DNA of 64,000 nucleotides, taken from contig NZ_JAHQYI010000002.1 of NCBI RefSeq assembly GCF_019061125.1, positions 310,001 through 374,000 on the forward strand. Reading direction: 5' to 3'. Made by a program: the position numbers and the translations under genes. Positions within the stretch are counted from its first letter, which is position 1. Every line of letters begins with the position of its first letter. The notes under the pieces were generated by a model, which saw only the letters and a list, made by a program, of their open reading frames with translations, was not told where the DNA came from and did not search any database. Source of the stretch: Microbacterium sp. NC79. Its GTDB lineage: Bacteria; Actinomycetota; Actinomycetes; Actinomycetales; Microbacteriaceae. Shown here piece by piece: positions 1 through 9,257 of the stretch.

Positions 1-1176
1 CTGGAAGGCTTTGACTGCACGCAACCCCAGCCCAGCCTGATGGCGCAGCTGGCGGCGGCGACGTTTGGCATGGGTTCGGTCCCGTTCTTCATCATTCAGG
101 CGGTGACCGCGTGCGTACTGTTGTTGGCCGCCAACACGGCCTTCAACGGATTCCCGCTACTCGGGGCTGTGCTCGCGCGCGATGGCTACGCCCCGAAAGC
201 TCTCAACACCCGCGGCGACCGGCTTGTGTTCTCCAACGGAATGCTCGCCCTCGGTGTGGCAGCGTGCGCGATCCTTATCGTCTTCAACGCCAGCCTGACG
301 GCGCTGATTCAGCTGTACATCATCGGCGTTTTCGTGTCGTTCACGATGGGTCAGATTGGCATGGTGCGGCACTGGACGCACGTACTGCGCGGGCCGCTGT
401 CTGCTCGCGAGCGCGCGGCCACCGTGCGCAGCATGAGCATCAACCTGGTGGGCGCCATCATGACCTCGACGGTGCTCGTCATCGTAACGATCACAAAGTT
501 CACGCACGGGGCGTGGATGGTGTTTCTCGCGATCCCGGTGCTCACCGCGCTCATGGTGGGTGTGAACCGCTACTACCGCGACGTTGAAGCAGAAATCACC
601 CTCGATGACACGTCACACTTCGGCGCCTCAGGTGACGTCGCGATCGTGCTCGTCAACCGCCTGCAAAAGCCCGTCATGAAGGCGGTTGACTACGCCGTCG
701 CCGCACACCATCGGACGACGTTCGCACTGCACGTCGCCGCCGACGCCGAAGCGGCTGAGGCGCTCGAAGCCGAATGGCAGCGGCGCAAGGTTCCGCTCAA
801 GCTCGTCATCATTCAGTCGCCTTACCGCGAGTACGCAGCACCCATCGCGCGGTTCATTCACGAATATCGGCAGAAGTTTGGGTCGAGCGTCGTGACCGTT
901 TATCTGCCGCAATACATCGTCGGTCACTGGTGGGAGTCGTTCCTGCACAACCGCCGCGCGCGCCGCGTCGCTGGCCAGCTCATGCTCGTGCACGGCGTGA
1001 CCATCACGATCGTGCCGTGGCTCTTGGACTCCTCCGACCTCGTCTATGGACGCCGCTCCCGCGCCGTGCCAGGCCAAGACCGCGCGGGCATGCCTACCCC
1101 CGCCGGTCGGGCGCCGGCACCACGCGCACCGGCCAGCATCCGCCGCGACTACGGCGACGGCACAGCCACCCACTGA
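1..1176 (+). CDS. APC-family amino acid/cation permease, 3' part (5' end outside window)
   Basis: The frame is open from the first base, so this is the C-terminal portion of a longer protein; an internal ATG at 40 is not a credible start. Hydrophobic membrane segments alternate with short loops, and a stretch around ANTAFNGFPLLG followed by LARDGYAPKALN is typical of APC-superfamily transporters. After the last membrane segments there is a soluble tail of about 180 residues carrying VAIVLVNRLQKPV and ending in a Pro/Arg/Ala-rich region. The substrate cannot be told from the sequence. It likely acts in the cytoplasmic membrane as a secondary transporter. It ends 46 bp before a convergent gene, with a short repeat between. 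Family call fairly sure, substrate unknown. Confidence 0.8.
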   Translation: MEGFDCTQPQPSLMAQLAAATFGMGSVPFFIIQAVTACVLLLAANTAFNGFPLLGAVLARDGYAPKALNTRGDRLVFSNGMLALGVAACAILIVFNASLTALIQLYIIGVFVSFTMGQIGMVRHWTHVLRGPLSARERAATVRSMSINLVGAIMTSTVLVIVTITKFTHGAWMVFLAIPVLTALMVGVNRYYRDVEAEITLDDTSHFGASGDVAIVLVNRLQKPVMKAVDYAVAAHHRTTFALHVAADAEAAEALEAEWQRRKVPLKLVIIQSPYREYAAPIARFIHEYRQKFGSSVVTVYLPQYIVGHWWESFLHNRRARRVAGQLMLVHGVTITIVPWLLDSSDLVYGRRSRAVPGQDRAGMPTPAGRAPAPRAPASIRRDYGDGTATH

Positions 1177-1183
1177 ACCGCAG

Positions 1184-1224
1184 GTTCCGGAACCACGAAA
1201 CCGCAGGTTCCGGAACCAGAAACT
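1184..1224. repeat. Two tandem copies of a motif containing GGTTCCGGAACC, between convergent genes
   Basis: Directly after the permease stop there are two adjacent copies of CCGCAGGTTCCGGAACCA, about 23 bp apart, each with the 12-bp palindrome GGTTCCGGAACC at its centre. The site lies between two convergent genes, where a bidirectional terminator would be expected, but there is no T-run. The GGAACCA word is the same one found in the hairpins near 54.1, 56.5 and 59.6 kb. Confidence 0.55.
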
Positions 1225-2269
1225 AGTCGCGACGGCTTCGTGCGTCTGTCAGGCGTTGCGTCGAAATGAGCCCCGGAAGACCGCGAGAATCGGGGGCCAG
1301 GAAGATCAGCACAACGGCGGCGAGGCCGAACGCGGTCTGCAGTTGACCGCCGATGAGCGGCACGTAGTCCACAGCGATCCATCCGACGACGCCACCGGCA
1401 AGACGGAGCACGCGAGCGAACACGAGCGGTACACGGGCGTCGACGTACCGCAGCATCACAGCGAAATCACCGACCGATTGTCCTGTGGCGAGCGTTACCG
1501 CGCTCCAGATCACAACGGCGGTGATGGTTCCGACCGCCGCTGGCCACTCGCCCACCGTGGTGACACCAGCGAGTGCCGAGTACACGAGTGCGACGCCCAC
1601 CGTCACGCTCACCGAAACCATCCAGAATCCGGCGGCATCACACAGCATGGCGAGCAGGCGACGGCCGCGCGTAACGGGGCGCGGCGCATCAGCTGGCGTG
1701 CTGGCGGCACCGGTACGAATCCGCACCGGAACCATGAGCGCGACAACCGAACCGACAAGCGCACCGAGGGTGTTCGACATCAGATCAACCACGTCGAATA
1801 CGCGATAGGCGCAGTGATAGAGCCCCCATACGCCGGTCACCTGGGTGAGTTCAATCAGCAGGGAGATGCCAAGGCCGGCGAGACCCGCGACCAGGATTCC
1901 GCGCCCACCGAGCACCCGAAGGAAGAAGCCGAGCGGAACAAACAGCGCGATATTGAAGACAAGTTGCAGCAAGAACATGCTGGTCAGCGGGCTGCCAGTG
2001 GCGAGGGCCGCGTTGATGTCGTCGATAAAGGCAAGCGGATTGAGGTTCACCCCGACACAGGCAAAATCGTCGCTCTGCGGTAGCGGGATGAGCGTGTAAG
2101 TCCAGATTGCCCAGCCGTAGACGGCAGCGGCAATCCACAGGAGTGCCCGACCCCAGGTCAGCCTGCCACGGCGGCGATAGCTCATCGCGACAAACGGCAC
2201 GAACAGCGCCACGCAGACGACCGCGCCCAGTGCGACCGCGAGAAGGGCGTTGTAGATCTGGGTCGTCAT
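1223..2269 (-). CDS. VanZ-like / RDD-domain fusion membrane protein
   Basis: A 348-residue integral membrane protein. The N-terminal ~185 residues hold several membrane helices and resemble the VanZ family, with FIDDINAAL and the helix LIELTQVTGVWG followed by DVVDLMSNTLGALVG, the usual VanZ signature area. The C-terminal part starts GRRLLAMLCDAAGFW and later has GQSVGDFAVMLRYVD, which fits an RDD domain. VanZ-like proteins have been linked to teicoplanin resistance and envelope homeostasis, but most members are uncharacterised, so no specific substrate is claimed. Starts with ATG at 2269. The gene stands alone, convergent with the permease on its left. Confidence 0.75.
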   Translation of the reverse strand: MTTQIYNALLAVALGAVVCVALFVPFVAMSYRRRGRLTWGRALLWIAAAVYGWAIWTYTLIPLPQSDDFACVGVNLNPLAFIDDINAALATGSPLTSMFLLQLVFNIALFVPLGFFLRVLGGRGILVAGLAGLGISLLIELTQVTGVWGLYHCAYRVFDVVDLMSNTLGALVGSVVALMVPVRIRTGAASTPADAPRPVTRGRRLLAMLCDAAGFWMVSVSVTVGVALVYSALAGVTTVGEWPAAVGTITAVVIWSAVTLATGQSVGDFAVMLRYVDARVPLVFARVLRLAGGVVGWIAVDYVPLIGGQLQTAFGLAAVVLIFLAPDSRGLPGLISTQRLTDARSRRD

Positions 2270-2337
2270 TGGACGGGCCGAGTCATTCGAATTAGTAACT
2301 TTCGGGATTCAGGCCGAGGCCCGGGTGAATAAGGGAG

Positions 2338-2371
2338 GTCGGGCCCGCAACCATAAGGTCACGGGCCCGAC
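2338..2371 (-). terminator. Rho-independent-like hairpin downstream of the LRV-domain gene
   Basis: A 10-bp perfect stem, GTCGGGCCCG pairing with CGGGCCCGAC across a 14-nt loop, lies 23 bp after the stop of the leftward gene ending at 2394. There is no long U-run, as is common for GC-rich actinobacterial terminators. Confidence 0.65.
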
Positions 2372-2393
2372 CGCTCTGAGCGGAATATGGCTA

Positions 2394-4094
2394 TTAGAAG
2401 CCTTCGGTCAGCTCATCCATACGACCGTCGTTGTAGTACTCAACGAAGTTCTTGGCGATGATCGATGTGGCGTCACCGAGGGTTCCGAGCGGTGCAACCA
2501 ACCAGCCGCCGTTCTCTTCAACGGCGATCAGATCGACATCGGCGATACCGAGCTTGGACAGCACCGGAATGTCGTCGAGGCACATCGTCTCGCCGTAGCC
2601 GCCCTCAGGCGTGAAGCAGAGACCCTCGATCGTGCCGAATTCACTGATGCCGAGCTCGTCGATCGTGATGCGACCCTTGCCGTCGACGACCTCAGATGAG
2701 AAGTCGGTCGGGTTAAACTGCGGACCACCGGAAAGGTCACCGTCGAGCATCGGACCGTAGATCGACAGGACGCGGCGCTCCGGCAGCGACAACGACTTCG
2801 TGATCTCGGTGAGGTCGCCCGAGGCGATCGCGTCGGTCAGGCCGACTGCCGCGTCTTCAGGCGACGTGTACTTGGTGGGCTCGAGCACCTTGTCGCCGAG
2901 GCTCGGCAGCGAGTCATCCCACTGCGCCGAGGCCTGGTACGCCGCGTCAGCAAACGTCATCAGTGCACTCACGTACCACTGACCGTCTTCCTTCACCGAA
3001 ACCACGGACAGGTCGGAGCCCGATTCCTCACGGAAGTCAGCGGCCGTGAAGGTCTGCGGGAAGTCCATCTCTTCGATGGCCTCGGCGCGCTGGGCCTCGA
3101 CCATCTCGTCGATCTCAGACTCGGTGTAACCGAGGCTTTCGTACTGACCGCGCGTGGACGACTCGGTGAGTTCCATCATGAGATCAGCGACCTTTTCTTC
3201 GTCTCCGTCGATCGTGATCGTCCACTCGGTGAGCGCGACACGCACGATCTCGTCGGCGATGGGCTCCTCGGTCATCTCGACGTCGGTGATCTCGATCTGC
3301 ATCGCGTTCTGCAGATCCTTCATGATCTCGTCGTAGGAGCGAGCGTCACCCTCACCCTTAATCTTGGAGAGCTCAGCAAACGTGTCAGCGAACAGCTTGG
3401 CCTCGCTCGGCGCGATGGCACCCAACGACCCCATAACGTCGGCCGACTTGGCCGAGTCAAACAGACCCGTGACGGCTGCCTGCGGCGAACCAGCGCCACC
3501 AGAACCGCCAAAGCCACCGCTCAGCGCGACAGCACCGATGGTTCCGCCGCCAATAACCAGTACGGCACCAGCCGCGATGCCCACGATGAGGCCGGTCTTC
3601 TTTTTCGGTGCCGCGGGTGCGGAACCATAGCCCTGGGTATAGCCGGGCTGCTGGCCGTATCCAGCGGGCGCACTCGGCTGCATGCCAAACTGAGGCTGAG
3701 TCGGCTGCTGGCCGTACCCAGGCTGAGTCGGCTGCGCACCAAACTGCGGCTGAGTCGGCGGCTGTCCGTACCCTGGCTGCTGCGGCTGACCCGGGTACTG
3801 CGGCTGCGCGGGCGCGGCCAGTTGTTGCTGCGGGTATGCGGGCTGCGCCGTCTGCCCCGGAACCACGGGCTGCTGCGGCTGGGCGGGTGCGGCTGGCTGC
3901 TGCGGAGCGGCTGGCTGCTGCGGAGCAGCCGCCTGCATGCGCGCCACCTGCTGGCCTGCCCAATCGCGCAGGGCCGGATAGCAGTTCGGGTGCTGGGCAA
4001 TTTGCGCAGCGAACTCCGGGTGCGAACCCGCGATCTCGGCAAGTTGTGCGGCAGTCGTGTTCGGGTCATTCAAAAGAATGCGTGGATCGTTCAC
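2394..4094 (-). CDS. LRV-domain, Pro/Gln-rich, single-pass membrane protein with extracytoplasmic C-terminal domain
   Basis: Start chosen as the GTG at 4094, preceded by a GGGGG-containing ribosome site; the frame extends 36 codons further upstream without good signals. The N-terminal ~50 residues (NDPNTTAAQLAEIAGSHPE then AQHPNCYPALRDW) resemble the variant leucine-rich repeat found at the N-terminus of actinobacterial proteins. A low-complexity Pro/Gln/Ala/Tyr linker follows (repeats such as QPGYGQQPTQPQFG), then KKKTGLIVGIAAGAVLVIGG as a transmembrane helix, then an acidic ~370-residue domain predicted to lie outside. The C-terminal part reads like two related halves, each ending in a QWYV or GGWLVAP strand, as in DUF4878/NTF2-like lipoproteins. 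Function unknown. Divergent from the helicase gene at 4264. Confidence 0.7.
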   Translation of the reverse strand: MNDPRILLNDPNTTAAQLAEIAGSHPEFAAQIAQHPNCYPALRDWAGQQVARMQAAAPQQPAAPQQPAAPAQPQQPVVPGQTAQPAYPQQQLAAPAQPQYPGQPQQPGYGQPPTQPQFGAQPTQPGYGQQPTQPQFGMQPSAPAGYGQQPGYTQGYGSAPAAPKKKTGLIVGIAAGAVLVIGGGTIGAVALSGGFGGSGGAGSPQAAVTGLFDSAKSADVMGSLGAIAPSEAKLFADTFAELSKIKGEGDARSYDEIMKDLQNAMQIEITDVEMTEEPIADEIVRVALTEWTITIDGDEEKVADLMMELTESSTRGQYESLGYTESEIDEMVEAQRAEAIEEMDFPQTFTAADFREESGSDLSVVSVKEDGQWYVSALMTFADAAYQASAQWDDSLPSLGDKVLEPTKYTSPEDAAVGLTDAIASGDLTEITKSLSLPERRVLSIYGPMLDGDLSGGPQFNPTDFSSEVVDGKGRITIDELGISEFGTIEGLCFTPEGGYGETMCLDDIPVLSKLGIADVDLIAVEENGGWLVAPLGTLGDATSIIAKNFVEYYNDGRMDELTEGF

Positions 4095-4263
4095 AGTGTC
4101 CCCCTCTGTGTGGTGTATCAGTGCTGACTCTATGGGAAGGTGCGTTCGCTTCGCCGTGAGGTGCCTCACAAGAGCATGACAGATTGCTGAGCGAGCCCGC
4201 ATGCGGGCGGGCGCACATCTCTACAACAATTGTGCGGGGCGGGCGTGGGAGGATCAATAGATC

Positions 4264-6768
4264 ATGTCTGTAGCTCCGATCCTTGACCCGTCCGCCCTTC
4301 GAACCGGCGGCGAGGTATCGGACGACGCCATCTATGAGGCGTTCGTCACGTGGGTCGAACAGACCGGCATCTCGCTTTACCCGGCACAGGATGAAGCCGC
4401 CATCGAGCTGATGAGCGGCAACAACGTGATTCTGTCGACGCCAACCGGTACCGGTAAGTCACTTGTCGCGATTGCCGCGCACTTCACCGCGCTGGCTCGC
4501 GGTCAGCGCACGTTCTACACGGCACCGATCAAGGCTCTGGTGAGCGAGAAGTTTTTCGCACTCGTCGATATTTTTGGTGCCGAGAACGTCGGCATGGTGA
4601 CCGGCGACGCTTCGGTCAACGGGGATGCCCCGATCATCTGCTGTACGGCCGAAATCCTCGCGAATATTGCGCTGCGCGGTGGCGAAGACGCCCCGGTGAG
4701 TCAGGTCGTGATGGACGAGTTCCACTTCTACGGCGACCCTGACCGCGGGTGGGCGTGGCAGGTTCCGCTACTCACTCTCCCCCAGGCACAGTTCTTGTTG
4801 CTCTCGGCGACCCTCGGTGACGTCACCGAACTTGCCGCCGACCTCACCAAACGCACGGGACGAGAGACGGCAGAGGTCACGGGTGTCGAGCGCCCCGTTC
4901 CGTTGCACTACTTCTATGAGACGACGCCGATCCACGAGACGATTGAAGATCTTCTCCAGACCAACCAGGCACCGGTCTACGTCGTGCACTTCGCGCAGGC
5001 TGCCGCGATGGAACGAGCCCAGGCACTCTCGTCGGCGAAAATCGCGACCCGCGAGCAACGCGACGAAATTGCGGCCCTCATCGGAGGGTTCCGTTTCACC
5101 ACAGCCTTCGGCAAGACCCTCGGTCGCCTGCTTCGGCTCGGCATCGGCGTGCACCATGCCGGCATGCTGCCCAAGTATCGGCGCCTTGTTGAGCAGCTCG
5201 CGCAGCGCGGATTGCTCCGCGTGATTTGCGGAACCGACACCCTCGGCGTCGGCATCAACGTGCCGATTCGCACGGTACTGCTCACCGCACTCACAAAGTT
5301 TGACGGCACCCGCATGCGTCAACTGAACGCCCGCGAGTTTCATCAGATCGCGGGGCGCGCAGGCCGTGCAGGCTATGACACAGCAGGCACCGTCGTGGCT
5401 CAGGCCCCGGAGCATGAGACCGAAAACGCGGCGATGCTGAAGAAGGCTGGCGACGATCCGAAGAAGCAAAAAAAGATTGTGCGTAAAAAGGCCCCTGCGG
5501 GCTTTGTTTCGTGGGGCGACCCGTCGTTCCAGAAGCTGATTGCGAGCGAGCCGGAACCATTGACCTCGCATATGCAGATGACGGCGGGCATGCTGCTGAA
5601 CATCTTGGCGCGCGGCGATGGAGCGCTTGACACCGTGCGCGACCTCGTATTCAACAACCACGAGTCCCGCAAGCGCCAGTTTGAGCTGGCCCGTCGTGCG
5701 CTCGGCATTTACCGCACGCTGCGTGATGCGGGTGTCGTCGAAGTTGTCGACGGGCACGTGCGGTTGCGCGTTGATGTGCAGGCAAACTTTGCGCTCAACC
5801 AGCCGCTCTCGCCGTACGCCCTTGCGATGTTCTCGGTGATGAGCCCCGACGACCCTGGCTACGCGCTCGACATGATTTCGGTCATGGAGGCGACGCTCGA
5901 TGACCCGCGCGCAGTGCTGAGCCAGCAGGAGTTCTTGGCTCGCGGCGAGGCGATCGGGGCGATGAAGGCCGAAGGTATCGAATATGACGAGCGCATGGAG
6001 CTTGTCGAGCAGGTGACGTATCCCAAGCCGCTCGAAGAGATTCTGGCCGCCACGTTCGAGACGTTCGCCGCCGCACAGCCGTGGATTCGTGATTTCGAGG
6101 TTCGCCCCAAATCGGTCGTGCGTGACATGTACGAGCGGGCGATGAGCTTCGGCGAGTACGTCGCTTTCTACAAGATCGCTCGCTCCGAGGGCGTTGTGCT
6201 GCGCTACCTTTCTGACGCGTATCGGGCCGCCCGCCAAACCATTCCCGACGAGCTCAAGACTGACGAGTTACACGACCTCATCGAATGGCTCGGGGAGCTC
6301 GTGCGCCAGGTCGACTCGTCTCTGCTCGACGAGTGGGAAGAGCTCGTCTCTGGCGTGGAGAACACGGCAGACGACGTCGTGATTCCGCCCGCACCGCGCC
6401 GCCTCACGACAAACACTCGGGCGTTCCGTGTGCTGGTACGCAACGAATTGTTCCGCCGCGTGCAGTTGGCGGCTCGCGAAGACGTGGATGCGCTCGCCGA
6501 GCTTGACCCGAAAATCGGGGCGGATGGCTGGGACGACATGCTCGACGGATACTTCGCCGAACACGATGAGATTCTCACCGACGCCGATGCGCGTTCCGCG
6601 TCGATGCTGGTGTTGAGCAATACCGACACCCGCGTGTGGTCCGTGCGTCAGATCTTTCATGACCCGGCCGGCGATCATGACTGGGGGTTTACCGCGACCG
6701 TCGACCTCGACGCGTCGGACGAGGCGGGTATTGCGGTGATCGATGTGGTGTCAGTCGGTCAGCTCTAG
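4264..6768 (+). CDS. DEAD/DEAH-box RNA helicase with DUF3516 C-terminal region
   Basis: An 834-residue superfamily 2 helicase of the Ski2-like type common in Actinobacteria. Visible motifs: Walker A TPTGTGKS at 59-66, DEFH at 151-154, SAT at 181-183, VHHAGML near 297, and motif VI QIAGRAGRAG at 361-370. The C-terminal ~400 residues match the expected place of the DUF3516 domain, with a short KKQKKIVRKKAP basic linker between. The role is ATP-dependent RNA unwinding or RNA processing in the cytoplasm; the exact substrate is not known. Start ATG at 4264 has a GGGAGGA site upstream. Monocistronic and divergent from the LRV-domain gene. Confidence 0.88.
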   Translation: MSVAPILDPSALRTGGEVSDDAIYEAFVTWVEQTGISLYPAQDEAAIELMSGNNVILSTPTGTGKSLVAIAAHFTALARGQRTFYTAPIKALVSEKFFALVDIFGAENVGMVTGDASVNGDAPIICCTAEILANIALRGGEDAPVSQVVMDEFHFYGDPDRGWAWQVPLLTLPQAQFLLLSATLGDVTELAADLTKRTGRETAEVTGVERPVPLHYFYETTPIHETIEDLLQTNQAPVYVVHFAQAAAMERAQALSSAKIATREQRDEIAALIGGFRFTTAFGKTLGRLLRLGIGVHHAGMLPKYRRLVEQLAQRGLLRVICGTDTLGVGINVPIRTVLLTALTKFDGTRMRQLNAREFHQIAGRAGRAGYDTAGTVVAQAPEHETENAAMLKKAGDDPKKQKKIVRKKAPAGFVSWGDPSFQKLIASEPEPLTSHMQMTAGMLLNILARGDGALDTVRDLVFNNHESRKRQFELARRALGIYRTLRDAGVVEVVDGHVRLRVDVQANFALNQPLSPYALAMFSVMSPDDPGYALDMISVMEATLDDPRAVLSQQEFLARGEAIGAMKAEGIEYDERMELVEQVTYPKPLEEILAATFETFAAAQPWIRDFEVRPKSVVRDMYERAMSFGEYVAFYKIARSEGVVLRYLSDAYRAARQTIPDELKTDELHDLIEWLGELVRQVDSSLLDEWEELVSGVENTADDVVIPPAPRRLTTNTRAFRVLVRNELFRRVQLAAREDVDALAELDPKIGADGWDDMLDGYFAEHDEILTDADARSASMLVLSNTDTRVWSVRQIFHDPAGDHDWGFTATVDLDASDEAGIAVIDVVSVGQL

Positions 6769-6831
6769 GCTTCGCCGCGCGTTCATCACCGGCACGCAGA
6801 CAACGCACATGCGAGCGCGCACAATGGACGC

Positions 6832-7065
6832 ATGGGACTTTTTCAATCACGTCCGGAGCAACCGCAAGACTGGGGCGGCCTGCCCGCTGAGCCCTACGAC
6901 CCGCAGTTCGACACCGCCCGACTCGATGATGCCCCCGACATTTCATCCATGCCCGTGAGCGGCCTCCTCGGCACAACCGGAACGGTCACCATTGCGTTCG
7001 CTGTGGAGCCGGCTGAACCAGTGGAACCGGCGGAACCAAGTGCGCCTGCGGGCGACGGAGAGTAG
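6832..7065 (+). CDS. Small hypothetical protein, acidic, Pro/Glu-rich tail
   Basis: A 77-residue ORF starting at ATG 6832, 63 bp after the helicase. The N-terminal half (FQSRPEQPQDWGGLPAEPYD) is structured-looking and the C-terminus is a repetitive EPAEPVEPAEPSAP tail. No membrane segment or known motif. Codon use is like its neighbours (GC-rich third positions), which supports it being translated. Function unknown. Confidence 0.5.
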   Translation: MGLFQSRPEQPQDWGGLPAEPYDPQFDTARLDDAPDISSMPVSGLLGTTGTVTIAFAVEPAEPVEPAEPSAPAGDGE

Positions 7066-7162
7066 CGTCTCGGAGTTCCTCCCCAGATCGGCTTTTCGCT
7101 GCGCCATCCCCAAAACATGAGTGCGTCCGCTGCGACCAACCGCGCTTCACAAGAGTGGTCGT

Positions 7163-7312
7163 ATGAAACGACACGCTTTCGTCATTGTGACGGCGCTCAT
7201 CATCGGAATCACCCTGTCGGCATGCGGCCCGGTACCAGCGCATGTTGACGACGAGATTGCAAATATCGGACGCGGGATCAGCAGACTGTTCGACAAGAAC
7301 ATCGATTCTTAA
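7163..7312 (+). CDS. Small lipoprotein, 49 aa
   Basis: From the ATG at 7163 the protein reads MKRHAFVIVTALIIG then ITLSAC, a short signal peptide with a lipobox and acylated Cys21. The mature part is only about 29 residues and acidic to amphipathic, with IANIGRGISRLFDKN as a likely short helix. It resembles entericidin-like or other very small lipoproteins in shape only, not by recognisable homology. A longer frame begins at 7121, but its extra N-terminal residues would spoil the signal peptide. Confidence 0.55.
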   Translation: MKRHAFVIVTALIIGITLSACGPVPAHVDDEIANIGRGISRLFDKNIDS

Positions 7313-7473
7313 CGTTGGCCGCAAAAACGAGCCACTCTTAACTCGAATTTTGGGGTTGCGCTTCTCATCCTTCGCGCATGCTGGATATACATAACCGGCC
7401 AGGAGCAGATTTCCCGGCCCGTGACCACGCCGGTCACGTCACATCGATGACGATGAGAATTCGAGGAAACATC

Positions 7474-7578
7474 ATGATGGTTAGCACCGAAACCTTTGAC
7501 GCTGACGCTCTGGACTTCGCGGAAATCCCCGCATGGTACGACCGTCACCCTTCCCAGGCTGAGGGCGCAGACTTCTAA
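7474..7578 (+). CDS. Candidate 34-aa acidic peptide
   Basis: From tandem ATGs at 7474 and 7477, with GAGGAA at 7463-7468 as ribosome site, the frame gives a 34-residue acidic peptide with TFDADALDFAEIPAWYDRHP in the centre. A long frame upstream (from 7378) has no good start. It sits behind AT-rich DNA and an inverted repeat GTGACC-acgcc-GGTCAC (7421-7437), and ends 18 bp before a very strong terminator. This looks like a complete transcription unit for a tiny protein. No family recognised and no modification enzymes adjoin it, so a RiPP role is not claimed. Confidence 0.45.
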   Translation: MMVSTETFDADALDFAEIPAWYDRHPSQAEGADF

Positions 7579-7596
7579 GTCACCCCAGCTCTAAGG

Positions 7597-7628
7597 AAAA
7601 CGCCAGCACCCCACGGTGCTGGCGTTTT
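7597..7628. terminator. Strong bidirectional terminator
   Basis: A 14-bp perfect stem, AAAACGCCAGCACC pairing with GGTGCTGGCGTTTT across a CCAC loop, with A and T runs at both ends. It lies between the end of the rightward 34-aa ORF and the end of the leftward SDR gene, so it can serve both strands. Confidence 0.9.
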
Positions 7629-7643
7629 GCCGTTCCCCCGCGC

Positions 7644-9257
7644 TTACCAGGGGTGGGGTTTGTAGTCTTTGAGGAAGACGCCGTAGAGGTCTTCGCCTGC
7701 CTCGCCGCGCACGATCGGGTCGTAAACGCGGGCGGCGCCATCGACCAGGTCGAGGGGTGCGTGAAAGCCCTCTTCTGCGAGGCGCAGCTTCGTGTAGTGC
7801 GGGCGCTCGTCGGTGATCCAGCCGGTGTCAACAGCCGTCATCAAGATGTTGTCGGCCTCGAACATTTCACCTGCGCTGGTGCGGGTGAGCATGTTGAGCG
7901 CGGCCTTGGCCATATTGGTGTGCGGGTGACCAGGGCCCTTGTAGCGGCGGGCGAACTGCCCCTCCATGGCCGACACGTTCACGATGTACGCGCGACCGGC
8001 CTCGACCGACGCCATCGACGGGCGCAAGCGGTTGATCAGGATGAACGGTGCCGTGGTGTTGCACAGTTGCACTTCGAGCATCTCGAGCGGGTCGATATTG
8101 CCGACGTTCTGCACCCACGAGTTGGAGTGTTCCTTGTCGGGCACGAGGCCACCGGCATCGATCGCAGTGCCATCGCGGTGCTTCTCGATGGACGCGGCAC
8201 CAGCCGCCATCGACAACCGTGTCAACTCTTCCGCCGTGATCGCCGGCGCACCAACAGCAACGGTTCCGCCCAGCGCAGCCACCGACAACAGCGGGTTCTC
8301 GGCAACCGAAGCCTCGAGTGCGTGCGGGTGCGGGTCGGCGGTGTGGCCGAACGTTTCCATTTCGGGCAGCGGGCCGTCGGGCAGCGGCTGCAACTCGGCG
8401 TCAACGAGCAGCGAGTACGAACCGGGTGAGCGGCGCACAGTTTGCGCCGCGTTGTTGATCAGAATGTCGAGCGGGCCCTGAGCTGCGACCGAGTCGGCGA
8501 GCGAAATCACCTGGGCGGGGTCACGCAGGTCGATACCAACGATGCGCAGACGGTGCAGCCAATCGGCCGAGTCTTCCAACGCTTGGAAGCGTCGCACGGC
8601 GTCGCGCGGGAAGCGCGTCGTAATCGTCAAGTGCGCGCCGTCGCGCAGCAGGCGAAGCGCAATGTGCATGCCGATCTTCGCGCGACCACCGGTGAGCAGC
8701 GCACGCTTGCCTGTGAGGTCAGTGCGGGCGTCACGCTTGCGGTGGCTGGAGGCCGCGCAGTCGGGGCACAACTGGTGATAAAACGCATCAACGCGCGTAA
8801 ACGGCTGCTTGCAGATGTAGCAGTTCTGCGGCTTCAGCAACTCGCCCGCGATCGGCGCTTCGATCGACGTGGTCAGCGTAATACCGCGGGTCTCATCGTC
8901 GATGCGGTCGGGCGCACCCGTCGCCGTGTTCGCAATAACGGCGGCATCGGCCGCGCGCGCCGCAAACTTACGGATATTGCGGCGAGTCTCGCGAATGTCT
9001 TTGACCATGTCGCTCGTCGCCCGGCGCACCGTGATGTGGTCGGGGTGGTCAGCCTCGAGAAACTGCACCTGGTTCAGCACCTTCAGCGCGATCTGAAGCT
9101 CGGCCGGGTCGATTCCGGCAAACGTGCCATCCAACACAGCGGCGATAGCGGCCTGCTTGGAGTCCTCAGGAGAATCGGCGACGGAACCATCACCCGCGGG
9201 GGTCTGCACAGGTGCGGAATCAGCGGGGTCGATTGGGGAGTCATCGTGCGAGGTCAC
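7644..9257 (-). CDS. SDR-family oxidoreductase with N-terminal extension and zinc-ribbon-like insert
   Basis: A 537-residue protein starting with GTG at 9257. The C-terminal ~340 residues are a short-chain dehydrogenase Rossmann domain: cofactor loop TGGRAKIGMHIA, then DILINNAAQTV (NNA motif), a Ser in VNVSAMEG and Tyr-Lys-like RRYKGPGHPHTNMAKAAL. Upstream, CYICKQPF and CPDCAAS form a four-cysteine, probably zinc-binding, pair; the first ~100 residues are acidic and unassigned. SDRs of this long type with a Cys4 segment occur in Actinobacteria but the substrate is not known. NAD(P)-dependent redox chemistry in the cytoplasm is the safe statement. Confidence 0.75.
   Translation of the reverse strand: MTSHDDSPIDPADSAPVQTPAGDGSVADSPEDSKQAAIAAVLDGTFAGIDPAELQIALKVLNQVQFLEADHPDHITVRRATSDMVKDIRETRRNIRKFAARAADAAVIANTATGAPDRIDDETRGITLTTSIEAPIAGELLKPQNCYICKQPFTRVDAFYHQLCPDCAASSHRKRDARTDLTGKRALLTGGRAKIGMHIALRLLRDGAHLTITTRFPRDAVRRFQALEDSADWLHRLRIVGIDLRDPAQVISLADSVAAQGPLDILINNAAQTVRRSPGSYSLLVDAELQPLPDGPLPEMETFGHTADPHPHALEASVAENPLLSVAALGGTVAVGAPAITAEELTRLSMAAGAASIEKHRDGTAIDAGGLVPDKEHSNSWVQNVGNIDPLEMLEVQLCNTTAPFILINRLRPSMASVEAGRAYIVNVSAMEGQFARRYKGPGHPHTNMAKAALNMLTRTSAGEMFEADNILMTAVDTGWITDERPHYTKLRLAEEGFHAPLDLVDGAARVYDPIVRGEAGEDLYGVFLKDYKPHPW

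Noticed and set aside
4768..6237. 489-codon open frame opposite the DUF3516 helicase
   Set aside because: Antisense shadow of a well-supported helicase.
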